From positions 20,420,001-20,484,000 of the forward strand of contig NC_135379.1 in NCBI RefSeq assembly GCF_049243985.1: DNA of 64,000 bases, given 5' to 3'. Under the pieces are notes generated by a model. The model did not search any database and was not told the origin of the DNA. It was given only the letters and a program-made list of their open reading frames with translations. The stretch comes from Paroedura picta. Lineage: Eukaryota; Chordata; Lepidosauria; Squamata; Gekkonidae. The translations under genes and the position numbers were made by a program. Shown in pieces: positions 8,924-32,615 of the stretch. The stretch's first letter is position 1. Each line of letters starts with the position of its first letter.

Positions 8924-10411
8924 AAGAAAATATAATATAGGAGAGTGGGCGGAGACATGGCACTTGGATAGCTCGAATACTTCGAGCTCCTGTTCCACTG
9001 AGGGTCAATCACCGCTGTGATTGACAGTAATCGGGTTTTGAGTACGCAAACTCACCCACCACCAACTCAGGAATTCCTTGTGAATTTCTGGGGCCTTTCT
9101 GTTCCGCAGGGGATTTAATATTCCCTGGAACGCAAGCTCAGTGTGCACAGGGTCCAGCAAGAGCCGTTCGCCATCTTAAAATTCTCGTCCTTTTCTACAA
9201 CTCTGCAATCTACACAGCCTCTACTTTAATCTTCAAAGCTAATTGGATTCTTCCTTGCAAGACTTTTGACCCATCACAACTCCGGAGTGAAAACAACTGG
9301 CAGACATCAGATCGAGCCTACAAACAGTGAGTGGGGGTTTCCCCCGGCATCCTCTCCCTTTGGAACAAACTTTCGGCGTGAAGAGCTGTTCTCTCTAATT
9401 TAAGCAAGTTAGAGTGACAGGGAGTAAGTGGGAGAAGGAAGAGAAAGGGGTTAAGACAGCCAGAACACCCCCCCACCATTGTTTATAAACCGGAGATTGA
9501 AAAAGCAGATATAAGGACTTTGCGAGAGTTCTGCGAGAGTTTCGTGCCAGAACGAGATTTCAGGCTTGGAAAAGCTTCAACAGGTCATCAAAGCGATGAA
9601 CGACAGCTGGTGAAGAAAATAGTTTCGGTTTCCCATTGGCAACTACAGGGACTAGTGCGTGTAACGAGACAAAATTTTATCTGGAGTGCTATTTTTGATT
9701 TTTCCTTTTTGTTCTGTTCCGCAAGGGCTCCTTGTTTGACTTCATAAATGTATTTTGGCTGATTTCCCAGGACTCTGAGTTTTACAAGGAGAGACTGATA
9801 GATTATCAAGACTTTGCTGCCATCTAGTGGACATTTTATTTTCCTCTCAAGTTGCTGTTATTTTTAGCATATTGCTTTTCATTAGTATTTTTACTCTATT
9901 TTTAATCACATTTATTCTATTTTTAAATCACATTTTTCTATTATTATTATTTTTTTCTTTCTTTCTTCTTTGTTACTTTTTTAAATTTCCTTTTTGCCCC
10001 GGATCTATTTTTTCTTTCCCTTTTTCCTTTTTTCCCCCCATCCTCCCCCCCCTGGTGTTCTCAAGTCATATCTAACACACCTTTATCTCTTTATCTCTCT
10101 CTGCTTCCAGAGGTGCCTGACAGGCTAAGGTGCAGGTGCATATAACCGGGATAAGCTTCCCATCTGTTGAGATGCTGTAGATAAGAAGGGTTGAAGAAGC
10201 GAAGCAGAGTGAACCCAGGACATCAAGGAGGCACTGCAGGATCGGAGGGTAGAACATTGGTGTAACCATTTTTTATAATTTGGCTATAAAGTATATTGGG
10301 TATACCGGTATATATGCTGATTTAATAGTGTCCTGTAATAATAGAGTTCAAAGAGCGACATATACCAGGTGATATAACCACTTGTTGATTAATATAACTT
10401 GTATTCAATGT

Positions 10412-11437
10412 ATGTCTGGAAAAAAAGATAGACAACTCCCCAAAGCTGATAGATCACCAAAAAAGAAATTAAAGGTTGATGTGACAGCCTTTTGGAGAAG
10501 AAAGAAGGATATGTCAACAGCTGCCAAGGCAAAGAAAATTAAGGAAAAAGAAAAAGAACTAGAAAGACTGAAACGACAACAACAAGACCAAGAAGAATTG
10601 GAAGAAAGCTCAGAAGAAGAAAGCTTAGATATGGAAAAAATAGCCCGCCTTCTAGAGAAACATAGCAAAGAGATAAAAGCCTATACGGATGAAGCATTAA
10701 AAAAACAATCTAAAGAACTTTCCAAAGAAATACAAGACATCAAGAAGGAACTCACAGATAGTATAGATGGAATAAAAACACTCGTAGAAGGAAATACAAA
10801 ACAACTAAAAGAACACAACGTTAAAATTGAAAAACTGGAAGGCTGGAGAGTAGGAGCAGATGACAAGTTTGAAATCCTGCAAACAGAAGTGAGAAGTAGG
10901 AACGTGAAAATCAGAGGGGCCCCGGAATCTTTTGGCAAGGAAGATTTAAAGAAAGAACTCACTGAGGCGATCGCTTCATACTTGGAGGAAGAAGAGGTGA
11001 AAATCGAGAAAGCTTACAGAGTAAATTCCAGAGCAGCCAAGAGAAACAACCAGCCAAGAGACATTCTCGTCGGCTTTGAATCTAAGTCAGCAAAGAACGC
11101 ACTCCAAGGAAAGCATAGAGAAGATCCATTCACCCTGGAAGACCAAGAAGTTAAGATCTTTCAAGACTTGCCACCAGAGATATTACAAAAAAGGGCACAA
11201 TTTCACTTCCTACGGCAAATTCTGATTGGACAAAACATCAGATACTTCTGGAAAATTCCATTCACATTGGAAGTTATATTACCAACTGGAAGAAGGATCA
11301 TAAAAACACTACAACAAGCACAAGAATTAGCGGATACCCTAGCCGAAGGCTCTGCCCTGGCAGAAGAACAGAGAAAACAGACAAGCCAGCAAGAACACAA
11401 GGGAGTAGCAAGAAAAGGTGCTGGGACCAGAAAGTAA
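10412..11437 (+). CDS. L1 ORF1 protein (RNA-binding chaperone)
   Basis: 341 codons plus stop. In L1 this protein trimerises, coats the element's RNA and is needed for retrotransposition. A basic N-terminus (KKKLKVD near residue 20) is followed by a long charged heptad-rich coiled coil at about 38-162. Next come an RRM-like domain at about 164-245 (NVKIRGAPE; PRDILVGF) and a C-terminal domain to about 315 (PPEILQKRAQFHFLRQIL). The ATG at 10412 is chosen; the frame is open 30 nt further upstream but with no earlier ATG. The stop is two bases before the ORF2 ATG, in a different frame, so ORF2 probably depends on reinitiation. No disabling change is seen. Confidence 0.93.
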   Translation: MSGKKDRQLPKADRSPKKKLKVDVTAFWRRKKDMSTAAKAKKIKEKEKELERLKRQQQDQEELEESSEEESLDMEKIARLLEKHSKEIKAYTDEALKKQSKELSKEIQDIKKELTDSIDGIKTLVEGNTKQLKEHNVKIEKLEGWRVGADDKFEILQTEVRSRNVKIRGAPESFGKEDLKKELTEAIASYLEEEEVKIEKAYRVNSRAAKRNNQPRDILVGFESKSAKNALQGKHREDPFTLEDQEVKIFQDLPPEILQKRAQFHFLRQILIGQNIRYFWKIPFTLEVILPTGRRIIKTLQQAQELADTLAEGSALAEEQRKQTSQQEHKGVARKGAGTRK

Positions 11438-11439
11438 AA

Positions 11440-14400
11440 ATGGAGCTTCTGAAGATAGTTTCTGTTAATATTAATGGATTAAATTCACCGAACAAAAGAT
11501 CGAAAGTTTTCAATCAACTACGAAAACTAAAATGTGATATAATATGTCTACAAGAAACCCATATTGCAAAAAGACACCAAAAATTATTAAAAAACAAAAG
11601 CCTAGGAAAAGAATGGATTGCATCAGTAAAGGAAAAGAAAAGAGGGGTGGTGACATATATTGTAAACCCCAATATAAATGCGAAGATTATATCCGAGGAC
11701 CCAGATGGACGCTTTTCTATCCTTAGGATTAAGCTTCCTGACGGGCAAAACTTTGTCTTGGTGAACCTTTACGCACCAAACAACGCCAAAGAGACATTTT
11801 ATAGGGATTTTTTCCTGTCCAACTCGGAATCATTGGAAAATGAGGTAATGATAATCGGAGACTTTAATGCAGTCCAAGATTCATACTGGGATAAATCTTC
11901 AAGGAAATCAGGTTCAACATTTCCACCTTCTGCAAGATCTAATTTTAAGCACCTGGCTCTAGTGGACGTATGGAGAGAACACCATCCAAAATTGCGCCAA
12001 TATACTTTCTATTCAAACAGACATGATGCCTACTCAAGACTGGATCAATGCTGGACGTCAAAACAAATGTTACACAAACTGAGAACTTCAGAGATACTAC
12101 CAAACACCTTCGCAGACCACAACCCATTACAAATAGAGCTTTGTGTGAAAAGAGTCGGAATAAGAAGGTGGAAAATGAATAATTATCTTCTGGAGGACCC
12201 AAAGGTTCAGCAGACCTGTGAAGCAAGTCTACAAGAGTTCTTCAAACTAAATGTCACTCCAGACTCCTCATCGGCCACGGTGTGGGATGCCAGTAAAGCA
12301 TATATGAGAGGCATACTCTTACGACTTAATACTACAATAAGAAAAAGAAAAGAAAAGACTCTGAGTGAAATAAAAGAAAAATTGCAACAGACAGAAAAGC
12401 AACATCAAGAACATCAAACTAGAGGATTAGCAAAACAAATAAAATTACTAAGAATACAGAGAGACAACCTAGAGGTGGAGGAAATGAGGAAGAAACTCGA
12501 CTATCTCAAACAAAAAAACTTTGAATGGGCAGATAAACCGGGGAGATGGCTGGCTCAAAGACTGCGGAAGAGTTATCAGAAGCTTGGCATCACAAAGCTA
12601 TCACATGAAGGCCGGAACTATAATAATGAAGTAGAAATTCACTCATGTCTTACCCAATTCTTCCAGAACATATTTACGAAAAAGGAACAAAATATAGACC
12701 CTGGAACATTTTGTCAAAAAATATCAATGAGCAAATTCACAGACCATCACAGAAAAATTCTTAATCAAAGAATTACAATGCAAGAAATAAACGATGCAAT
12801 AATGACAACAAAAGCCCAGAAAGCCCCAGGGCCGGATGGACTGAGTGCAATATATTACAAGAAGATGAGTCATGTTGTCTCTCCACATCTACTTCAACTA
12901 GTGAATGAGATTATAGACAATCCTGGAAAATCTCTCCCAAAATCATGGCAACAGGCCTCAATAACACTTATTCACAAAGAAGGAGGAGACACGAACTCAC
13001 CCAACTCGTATAGACCAATCTCTCTGCTAAATGTGGACTACAAAATCTTGGCAAAAATCTTAGCAGAAAGACTGAAAAAATGCATCGGAGACGTTATACA
13101 TCAAGATCAAACTGGATTCATGCCAAAAAGATTAATGAGAAATAACATAAGATTTGTATTGAATGTGGCAGACTACGTGCGTAAAGAAAAGTTGAAGGCC
13201 GCTTTTATATTCCTGGATGCGGAGAAAGCCTTCGACAACGTTAGTTGGGATTTCCTATTTGAAACACTGAAAGCAACCGATTGTGGTGGTACTTTCCTGG
13301 AATTCATCAGACAAATATATTCGGAACAAGAAGCCAGAATCTTAATAAATGGAATGCTTACAAAACAATCCATTAAAATAGGTAAAGGCACCAGACAAGG
13401 ATGTCCTTTGTCTCCATTGTTATTTAACCTGGTACTGGAAATGCTGACAACTAAGATAAGAGCCACAGAGAAGATCATGGGAATCAAAATAGATGATCAG
13501 GAATTCAAATTAAAATGTTATGCTGATGATGTAGTGTGTACTGTCATGAACCCAAAAGCGTCAATTCCCCCTCTCCTGGAACTATTGAAAGACTTTGGGC
13601 ATTACTCAGGGTACAAAATAAATAAGGATAAAACAAAAATCGTTTTACAGGGAGCCACAGATCTCGAAGTGCAAAATATCAACTGAAAAACCGGATGTGA
13701 GACAAATCCCAAATGGGTGAAATATCTGGGAATCTATCTAGACAAAGAATTCCAAGAACTCTTCATTGGTAACTATGAAAGACTCTGGAAGAACATGCAA
13801 CTGGATATCAAAAGATGGAACGAGTTAAAACTGTCCTGGTCAGCTCGAATGGCTACGGTCAAGATGAACCTGTTGCCTAAATTCAACTTTTTGTTCCAAA
13901 TGTTACCAATAGTGGTCCAGGAGAAAACGCTAAGAAAATGGCAATCAGCGATTAACAAATTTATTTGGAGTGGAAAAAGGCCAAGAGTTGCTTTTAAAAT
14001 ACTTCAAGACGTGAAGGAGAGAGGAGGCCAAGGTGTACCTAATTTAAAACTATACAAAGACGCAGCAACACTTACATACATAGTGGACTGGATACGGGAA
14101 CCGCACTCAAGAGAATTGGTATTTGAAAGAAAAACCATGGGTAACAGTTTTCATGAAAGACTATGGCCAGCAGGAAAACAAAAACAAAAAGTAGTAGCAA
14201 ATACCTGGACTAGTGGGCTTATGAATGTATGGTCAAGATATAATAAGAGACTTTCCCCCACACCATCAATATTGAAATCGCCAATCGAGGCACATTTTGG
14301 TAAAGCTCAACAAAAAAGGTTGACCTGTATTCAGTACAAAGACTTAATATCAAAGACTGGTAAGCTTAAGGATATACAAACAATAAAGGATGAAGGAGTA

Positions 14401-15159
14401 GAAATTCAATGGTTAGAGTACAACCAACTAGTATCCAGATTTAAAGCAGAGTTCCAGCAACCGTTAAATCTAGAGGCCCCAATACCAGAGTTTGAAAACT
14501 TAGTAATCCAAGATAATCCACATTTACAGGGCCAAATATATAAACTGTTACTAAGGTACGAGACAGAAATGGAACGGGTAAAGCCATGTATGATCAAATG
14601 GATGCAAAATATTGAGACTAATGTGACAATGGAACAATGGGAGTTAGTATGGTCTAGAATACCAAAGTATACCAACAGTCAAATACTTAAAGAAAATTGG
14701 TATAAAATGTTTTATAGGTGGTATGTAACTCCAAAAGTGATCGCTAAAATTGCCAAAAATTGTAACAACAAATGTTGGAAATGTGATGATAAAGTAGGTT
14801 CTTTTTTTCATATGTGGTGGAGATGTGAAAAAGTGTATAAGTTTTGGGCAAAAATACATACTATTATGCAGAAAATGTGGGGTCTTAGATTCCCTATGAA
14901 AGCTGAAGCTATGTTATTAAGTGTTCCTCCTCAGTGCCTCCCAACCCACACACAGAGCTTCTTCTTCTACGCGACGACGGCAGCAAGACTAGAATTGGCC
15001 AAGAAATGGAAAACGCAAGAACTACCCTCGACAGAAGACTGGCTGAATAAACTAGCTGACTTTGCCAAGATGGCTAAACTGACACTGATAATTAATGGAA
15101 AAACAGAAGAGGCCTTTCAAGAACAATGGGGCCCTTACCTGAACTATCTAAAAAAATAA
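11440..15159 (+). CDS. L1 ORF2 (endonuclease-reverse transcriptase), one stop
   Basis: 1,239 sense-or-stop codons before the terminal stop, a normal length for L1 ORF2. The APE-type endonuclease has NINGLN at 10-15, Glu39 in CLQET, GDFN at 140-143, SRLD at 199-202 and DHNP at 226-229. The RT has motif A FIFLDAEKAFD (Asp593), motif B TRQGCPLSPLLFN (from 651) and YADD at 694-697. The C-terminal Cys/His motif CWKC...HMWWRC is at about 1112-1129. A single in-frame TGA at 13684-13686 (codon 749), just after the RT core, separates 748 codons from 490 following ones. The frame does not change across it. It could be a decay mutation or a sequencing error. All catalytic residues listed are intact. Confidence 0.93.
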
Positions 15160-15316
15160 CACAAAGGGGATTGAAACAGGGAACCAAATGTATTAAATGA
15201 AGAGCATAGTCCTCTTTTTTCTGTATTGACAACATAGATTGCATATATCTTACTGTCTTTAATTTTGGAAAATAAAAATAAAAACTTTATAAAAAAAAAA
15301 AAGAAAATATAATATA

Positions 15317-16662
15317 CAAGTGTATCATGATGAAATAAAGTTGAATTAAAATCTGTTCTAAATGCAACATCCCAAATATAAATGTATTCTGCATATGAGA
15401 TATATAATAGACTTTCTTTTGCACCATGATTTATCTATTAAAGGTTCTAATGAATATGTAGAAGTGGCAAAGTTATGTTAAACATGTAGTAATGAGGTTT
15501 GAAACTTAAAACTTAAATGATTAATAGAACTGTCCGCAAACCAAAATACTTATTGCAATAGATATCACAAAAATTATAATGAAGGAGATGAAAGGGAAAT
15601 TATTCTGCCCTATATATTAAGCTACACGATTGTCTTTGACAAAGGTACTTAAGCTATATGACTCATGTTTCCTTTTTTCCTTTTCTGTACCCTCGCTGTT
15701 TTTCTAAAATATATATTTTAAGATTAATCTTTGTGTCAGTTTCAAACATACAAAATCCAGAAAGAAAAGACATTTTTGAAACATTTTCTTTACTGAGTGT
15801 CTGCCAGTAATTTTATATTCCAAGACATAGTTGCATAACAGGTCTGCCACTGAATTTGAATAGAATAAAATCAGCTTCAATATGAAGCTGTTTGATATCA
15901 AACCCACCCCCCTCCCCCGCAGTGTTTCACATGCTAAATATCCTCAGCAAGTATGCATTTAAACATAGCCTTGAATGCATTAGAAACTATAACATCTATA
16001 ATAATGCTGCATGTGGAACATAATTATCCGGGGGGAAACAAACAACTCACTGGTTACAACTGTATTTCTCTACTAGTTAATTTAAAAATGGTACAAAATC
16101 ATGCAGAATATTAATTCTAAATACCTTAATTACAACACAAGGAATAAAAGTTTGCCAAACAGTTCAGTCCAACTCACCAATACTTCAAAGGATAGTACTG
16201 TGTATTACTAGCACAGTCTTCTTGTAATCCTATAGTGATAAAACCCACACTTTTTGGATATCAGCTATGCATTGGTGTTTTCGCTAAGCCTGGCAGCATA
16301 TGCTGTAGATCCAGAATAAACTAACAGCCAAACCAGATGTGGGGGGACAGCTACATGTGTTATTCACATGTCTGCACTGTTCCTATACAGAACAGGGAAG
16401 TGTGATGTAGGGGTGGATATATATTTTGAGAATAAATGGAGGGACAAGAAGTTCAACTATTCCCCCACCTCACCTCCCCACACTCTACTGCTGCAGGCAC
16501 TTTTCTCCCAGACCTGGGGAGAAGCAAGAATGCACAAGTGAAGTAAGGCAGCAGAGTTCCCCACACCCATGCAACCTTTTGTCATGACGGCAGGTGAGCA
16601 CAGGAAAACGGTTGCGTCTGCCCACATAGCCTACCTGCATAATTGCTCCTGCACAGCTCTCC
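15317..16662. other. AT-rich intergenic sequence
   Basis: Between the L1 and the probable FAM133B 3' end. No repeat, exon or RNA gene was recognised. RBM48, which follows FAM133B in mammals, was looked for by its protein motifs and not seen. Confidence 0.5.
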
Positions 16663-17569
16663 TTTATTTCAGCAGGGCTTGCATAGGAAACCTTCCCAGT
16701 GGATTCTGCCTGGCTATTCAGAGAGAAACAGCTTCCTGACAATCACCTTGCAGGCACAGCTGTTTCGTCAGAGTTAACAATCTCTGCTAACCCAAGAGTT
16801 TGAACACCCATGTCTTGCCCCAAAAACCAAATGCAAAATTACACACAAGTATGAAAGTAACATATATGCGTGCTACAGGCATGTACCGATTTCAAACAGC
16901 ATCCGTAGCAATGAGTTGTCAAAGAAATGGGTATGATGCGCTCGTCTTTAAAGAGCAACTTCGTAAAAACTTCTTCATAAGGAACAAACTGAATATTCAG
17001 TCATTAGCCTGGTAATCATAAACACCCAAAGCAGCTTTTTGATCCCCAGGGGCCCAGCAGCTCCACTGTGCATACGGTCCACAAAGTCTGTTCCTCTCCT
17101 AACAGCAGATGAAGCTGATCCATGTTCACAGTTGCTTTGAATGGGAGAAACCGATTCCTTTCATTACACGGCAGAAGAACTAATGTAAAGGCTGCGTGTG
17201 CGCAACAGAGCACAGGCACAAACCTTTTGGCATCAACTCGGCTCCGCAGTGCTGCTGAATCATTCAAAGCATGTGCAGGGCATAGTTAAGAACATTTATC
17301 ACCAGTTATGAATGGGAGAGGGGGGGAGGGGTACTACATGTTTTAAGCATCAGGCGATGACAATGGCTACTTCCAGCTCCGTGGCATTGGGCAAGCTGGA
17401 AGTCTAGAATATTGTTAAAACACAGGAGAGTTCATGCAGTTTGGTAAAGTCGTTATCTTTTTCACAGTTACAGTTTTCCTCTAGTCTCATTGCACTTTCG
17501 ATTTTTCGGGGGGGGGGGGAAGGTCTCGACTCTGAAGTTATTCCAAATGAGAATGTGAGCTAGCTTCCT
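16663..17569 (-). other. FAM133B: Probable FAM133B 3' UTR
   Basis: The first AATAAA downstream of the FAM133B stop on the minus strand is at 16668-16663, about 900 nt away. Its extent as UTR is inferred from that signal only. It includes a C-rich run (minus strand) at about 17510. Confidence 0.4.
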
Positions 17570-30000
<12,431 letters not shown>

Positions 30001-30104
30001 GGCGCGCCGAGCCCCCGGCGCCGACCGGCTCCCCACCACACCGGCCTAGCTGGATCCCCCCGCCCGGCCACCCGTCAAGAGCGAGCGGCGAAGGCAGCGA
30101 CCGA

Positions 30105-30134
30105 GCATGCGCAGTGCCCGCAAGCATGCGCAGT
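30105..30134. promoter_or_regulatory. Two NRF1-type sites
   Basis: GCATGCGCAGT occurs twice, at 30105-30115 and 30124-30134 (19-bp period), 105-135 bp upstream of the FAM133B ATG. It matches the core of the NRF1 palindrome GCGCATGCGC. Confidence 0.6.
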
Positions 30135-30334
30135 AGCAGCCGAGGAAGCCGTCTGCCTCCACCCCCCTCCCTCCGGATCTCGCCTGTCGCGTCCCGCCCG
30201 CACTGGGCGCGTGGAGGAGCGCGAGGGTCTGTAGTCGGAGAGGTCCCCAGGGGGGAAGGGGCGGTCATAGCGCGTGACTGCAGGCCGGGGGGCAGACCCT
30301 GCATTTGCCAGCCGAGCGGGTACCTCTTTGCTAA

Positions 30335-30466
30335 CTGGGGAAACCTTTGGTCCTCCAGATGTCCATGGACTACAATTCCCATGAGCCCCTGCCAGCCTTC
30401 GCTGGCAGGGGCTCATGGGAATTGTAGTCCATAGACATCTGGAGGACCACAGGTTGACTACCCCTG
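30335..30466. mobile_element. Palindromic hAT MITE, damaged left end
   Basis: Right end GGTTGACTACCCCTG is intact; the left terminus is shortened and diverged, and no duplication was found. It lies about 335 bp upstream of the FAM133B ATG, at the edge of the CpG island. Confidence 0.8.
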
Positions 30467-31499
30467 CTTTGGGGGACCCGCTCCTGTGAAGCTGGGAGCT
30501 CGTGTGCCCGCCCCCGAGCAATGCAGCCTCTTCATTGCCCCCCTTAGAAGAGATGACGACCATTGGGATGGATGGGGGGCGGGGGGGGGGACTGCTGCAA
30601 ATGTCTTTGAGCCGTCCGGCTTTCTGACGACCGACTGCAGCAGAAGCGACCTGCCCCGCCTCAAGCAGCTTCGCATTGAGATGCTAATATGGGAAAGGGC
30701 TTGGATTGGGAAAGTCCTGGCGATTTGAGGGTGAAGCCTGGAGAGAGACTTGGTTGGTCTTAAAGGGGCCGCTGGACTCAAACTTTGTTCTACCTCACAG
30801 GGTGGTGGTTGTAAGGAACTATGCTGCTCTGTGCTTTGAATCTCTGATAAGGAGAAAAGTGGGCTATTAATAAATGAATGCACGCTATGCATTTGGGGGC
30901 TGCAGACCTGGTTGCCCATCAGGGAGAAAGCATCCGTCCTATTTGAGGTGATATCCGGAGTGCAGCTCCCAAATACGTAGCTGTTCACACGTATCTACCA
31001 AACACCATCCAAAATAACAGTTCCTGGTAATCAAAATCATAACTGCTAACTTTGATTTATTTAGAAACTTTTTTTTTTTTAAATATAAGATAGGTAGCCT
31101 TTTCGAATTTAGGCAAACAAGGCTGACAAGTAGTCATGTCAGATGAACAACAGAATTAAAGTTCATCAAATTATGTGCCAATGTCTTTGATTTCCAGAAC
31201 ACACAAAGCCCACAGCTATAAAAGACATAGGTGCAAAAATGTGCCATCCTTGTCCAGAGCAAGCCTGAAGGAGCATATATGGGAGATTGCATTTCACAAA
31301 TCAGTACGGCTTATAATTAGGATGGTGCAGTCCAATAAAGCTAGATACAAAGGCATAAAAGAATTCCCCACTAGCGGCGAATGTGTTATTTCTAATCTGG
31401 ATTAATGATTATTAGTCGATCAGGGATACAAGGGGTGACCTTATGTAGGTGGCACAGGGTGTATGGCACTGTGGTGATGGTGAGGAAGATGGAAAGTAC
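30467..31499. other. Intergenic sequence upstream of FAM133B
   Basis: A GC-rich start grading into AT-rich DNA. A fragment near 30750-30880 contains the TTGGTCTTAAAGG-type tail (related to 8027) and an L2-like end (GAGAAAAGTGGGCTATTAATAA). No gene seen. Confidence 0.45.
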
Positions 31500-31622
31500 T
31501 ATCAGCTGCAGCTGACTTATGAAAACTGTAGGGTTTTCAAGGTAAGACGTGTTGAATGGTTTTGCCATTGCCTGCCTCTGTGGATTGCCTTGGATTTCCT
31601 TGGCAATCTCCCATACAAATGT
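31500..31622 (-). mobile_element. 5S-rRNA-derived SINE, fragment
   Basis: Contains GGGTTTTCAAGG, TTTGCCATTGCCTGCCTCTG and CTTGGCAATCTCCCATACAA, the reversed body and 5S-derived edge of the family better seen at 51678. The 5S head is mostly lost. Confidence 0.6.
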
Positions 31623-32360
31623 ATAGTAGATCTCTTATTTATGTCCTCTCAACTCTAATTATTTATTATTTGGTGGGTTAAAATAAACATCTGTTGGCTT
31701 TTGTCTGCCTTTTCAGTATGCAGCCCTGCATGGAAGGATCCATGGAGCCTGGAGAAGATTCTAAGCCTTCTCCAGGGTCAAAAGCCATGTCCTGCCCTGA
31801 CTCTGATGAATAATAGTCCAATTTAAGTCAGGTTTAGGCCACCCCTGGCACATGTGCCCAGGGCAAGGCACAATACTGTTTTGCTTGGCACCCAGGGCCA
31901 GATCTAATGGCAAGCAACCAAGGCATGGGCAGCACTCCTGGAGCAACAGGCATGGCTCTCGGGACAGCACAGCCATTAGCTGAGTCCAAAACAAATCCCC
32001 AAGATGACAGCAGCACTGCTAGGGCTTGGCATGTGCCAAGTATGTCTGGCCAAGTACAATCCACCTCTCCCCCTGCCCTCTTTTTCCTTTGCTGGCACAC
32101 CACCATCTTCACAGGGAGATGTGACTTTGTTTTCTTGGCATTTGGAGCAAAAAGCTGCCTCCCTGATTTCAGTAAACACAGACTACCGTTTCCTCAACCC
32201 TAGGAACTGGTGTCGCCTACTGCAGTGGGTATGAGATCTGGAGAAGTTCACCGGTTTGAATCTTACCACGGCTGCAAACTTACCACTCTCTCTCAGCCTG
32301 TTTCCCAACTGCAGTCAGTACTGCTCTACCTTACAGAGTAGTCGTGTTACGGTGATAATA
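31623..32360. other. Intergenic, possible SINE remnant at 32230-32350
   Basis: Mostly unassigned. The end has a tRNA-SINE-like trace (GGTTTGAATCTTACC...CTCTCAGCC...CTTACAGAGTAG), too diverged to classify. Confidence 0.35.
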
Positions 32361-32615
32361 TAGAATCATGGAGTTGGAAGGGGTCATACAGGCCATCTAG
32401 TCCAACCCCCTGCTCAATGCAGGATCAACCTAAAGCATCCAGGCTGAGTATCTGATCAATTGTTGCTTGACTGCTGGTGACGGGGAGCTCACCACCTCCT
32501 TAGGCAGTCGATTCCACTGCTGAACTACTCTGATTGTGAAATCCCCCCCTCCCCAATGTTTGGCTGGTATTGTTCTACACATAGTTTGAACCCGTTACTG
32601 TGGGTCCTATCCTAT
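32361..32615 (-). mobile_element. CR1 LINE 3' end
   Basis: TAGAATCATGGAGTTGGAAG and CATCTAGTCCAACCCCCTGC are the reverse complement of the CR1 3' end. It continues to the CTATCCTATATTCACAA region. Confidence 0.82.

Larger units (their letters stand above)
8940..15300 (+). mobile_element. LINE-1, essentially full length
   Basis: 6,361 bp bounded by the perfect 16-bp target duplication AAGAAAATATAATATA (8924-8939 and 15301-15316). Layout: about 1.47 kb of 5' UTR starting GAGAGTGGGCGGAGACATGG, ORF1 (10412-11437), ORF2 (11440-15159), a short 3' UTR with AATAAA near 15271, and an A-tail merging into the right duplication. ORF1 is uninterrupted and ORF2 has one in-frame TGA. The perfect duplication and long open frames indicate a recent insertion. 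It lies between EFCAB1 and FAM133B, opposite in orientation to both. Confidence 0.96.

Noticed and set aside
10382-10411. Upstream extension of L1 ORF1
   Set aside because: The frame is open but begins without an ATG (TTG). The first ATG at 10412 matches the usual basic start of L1 ORF1.
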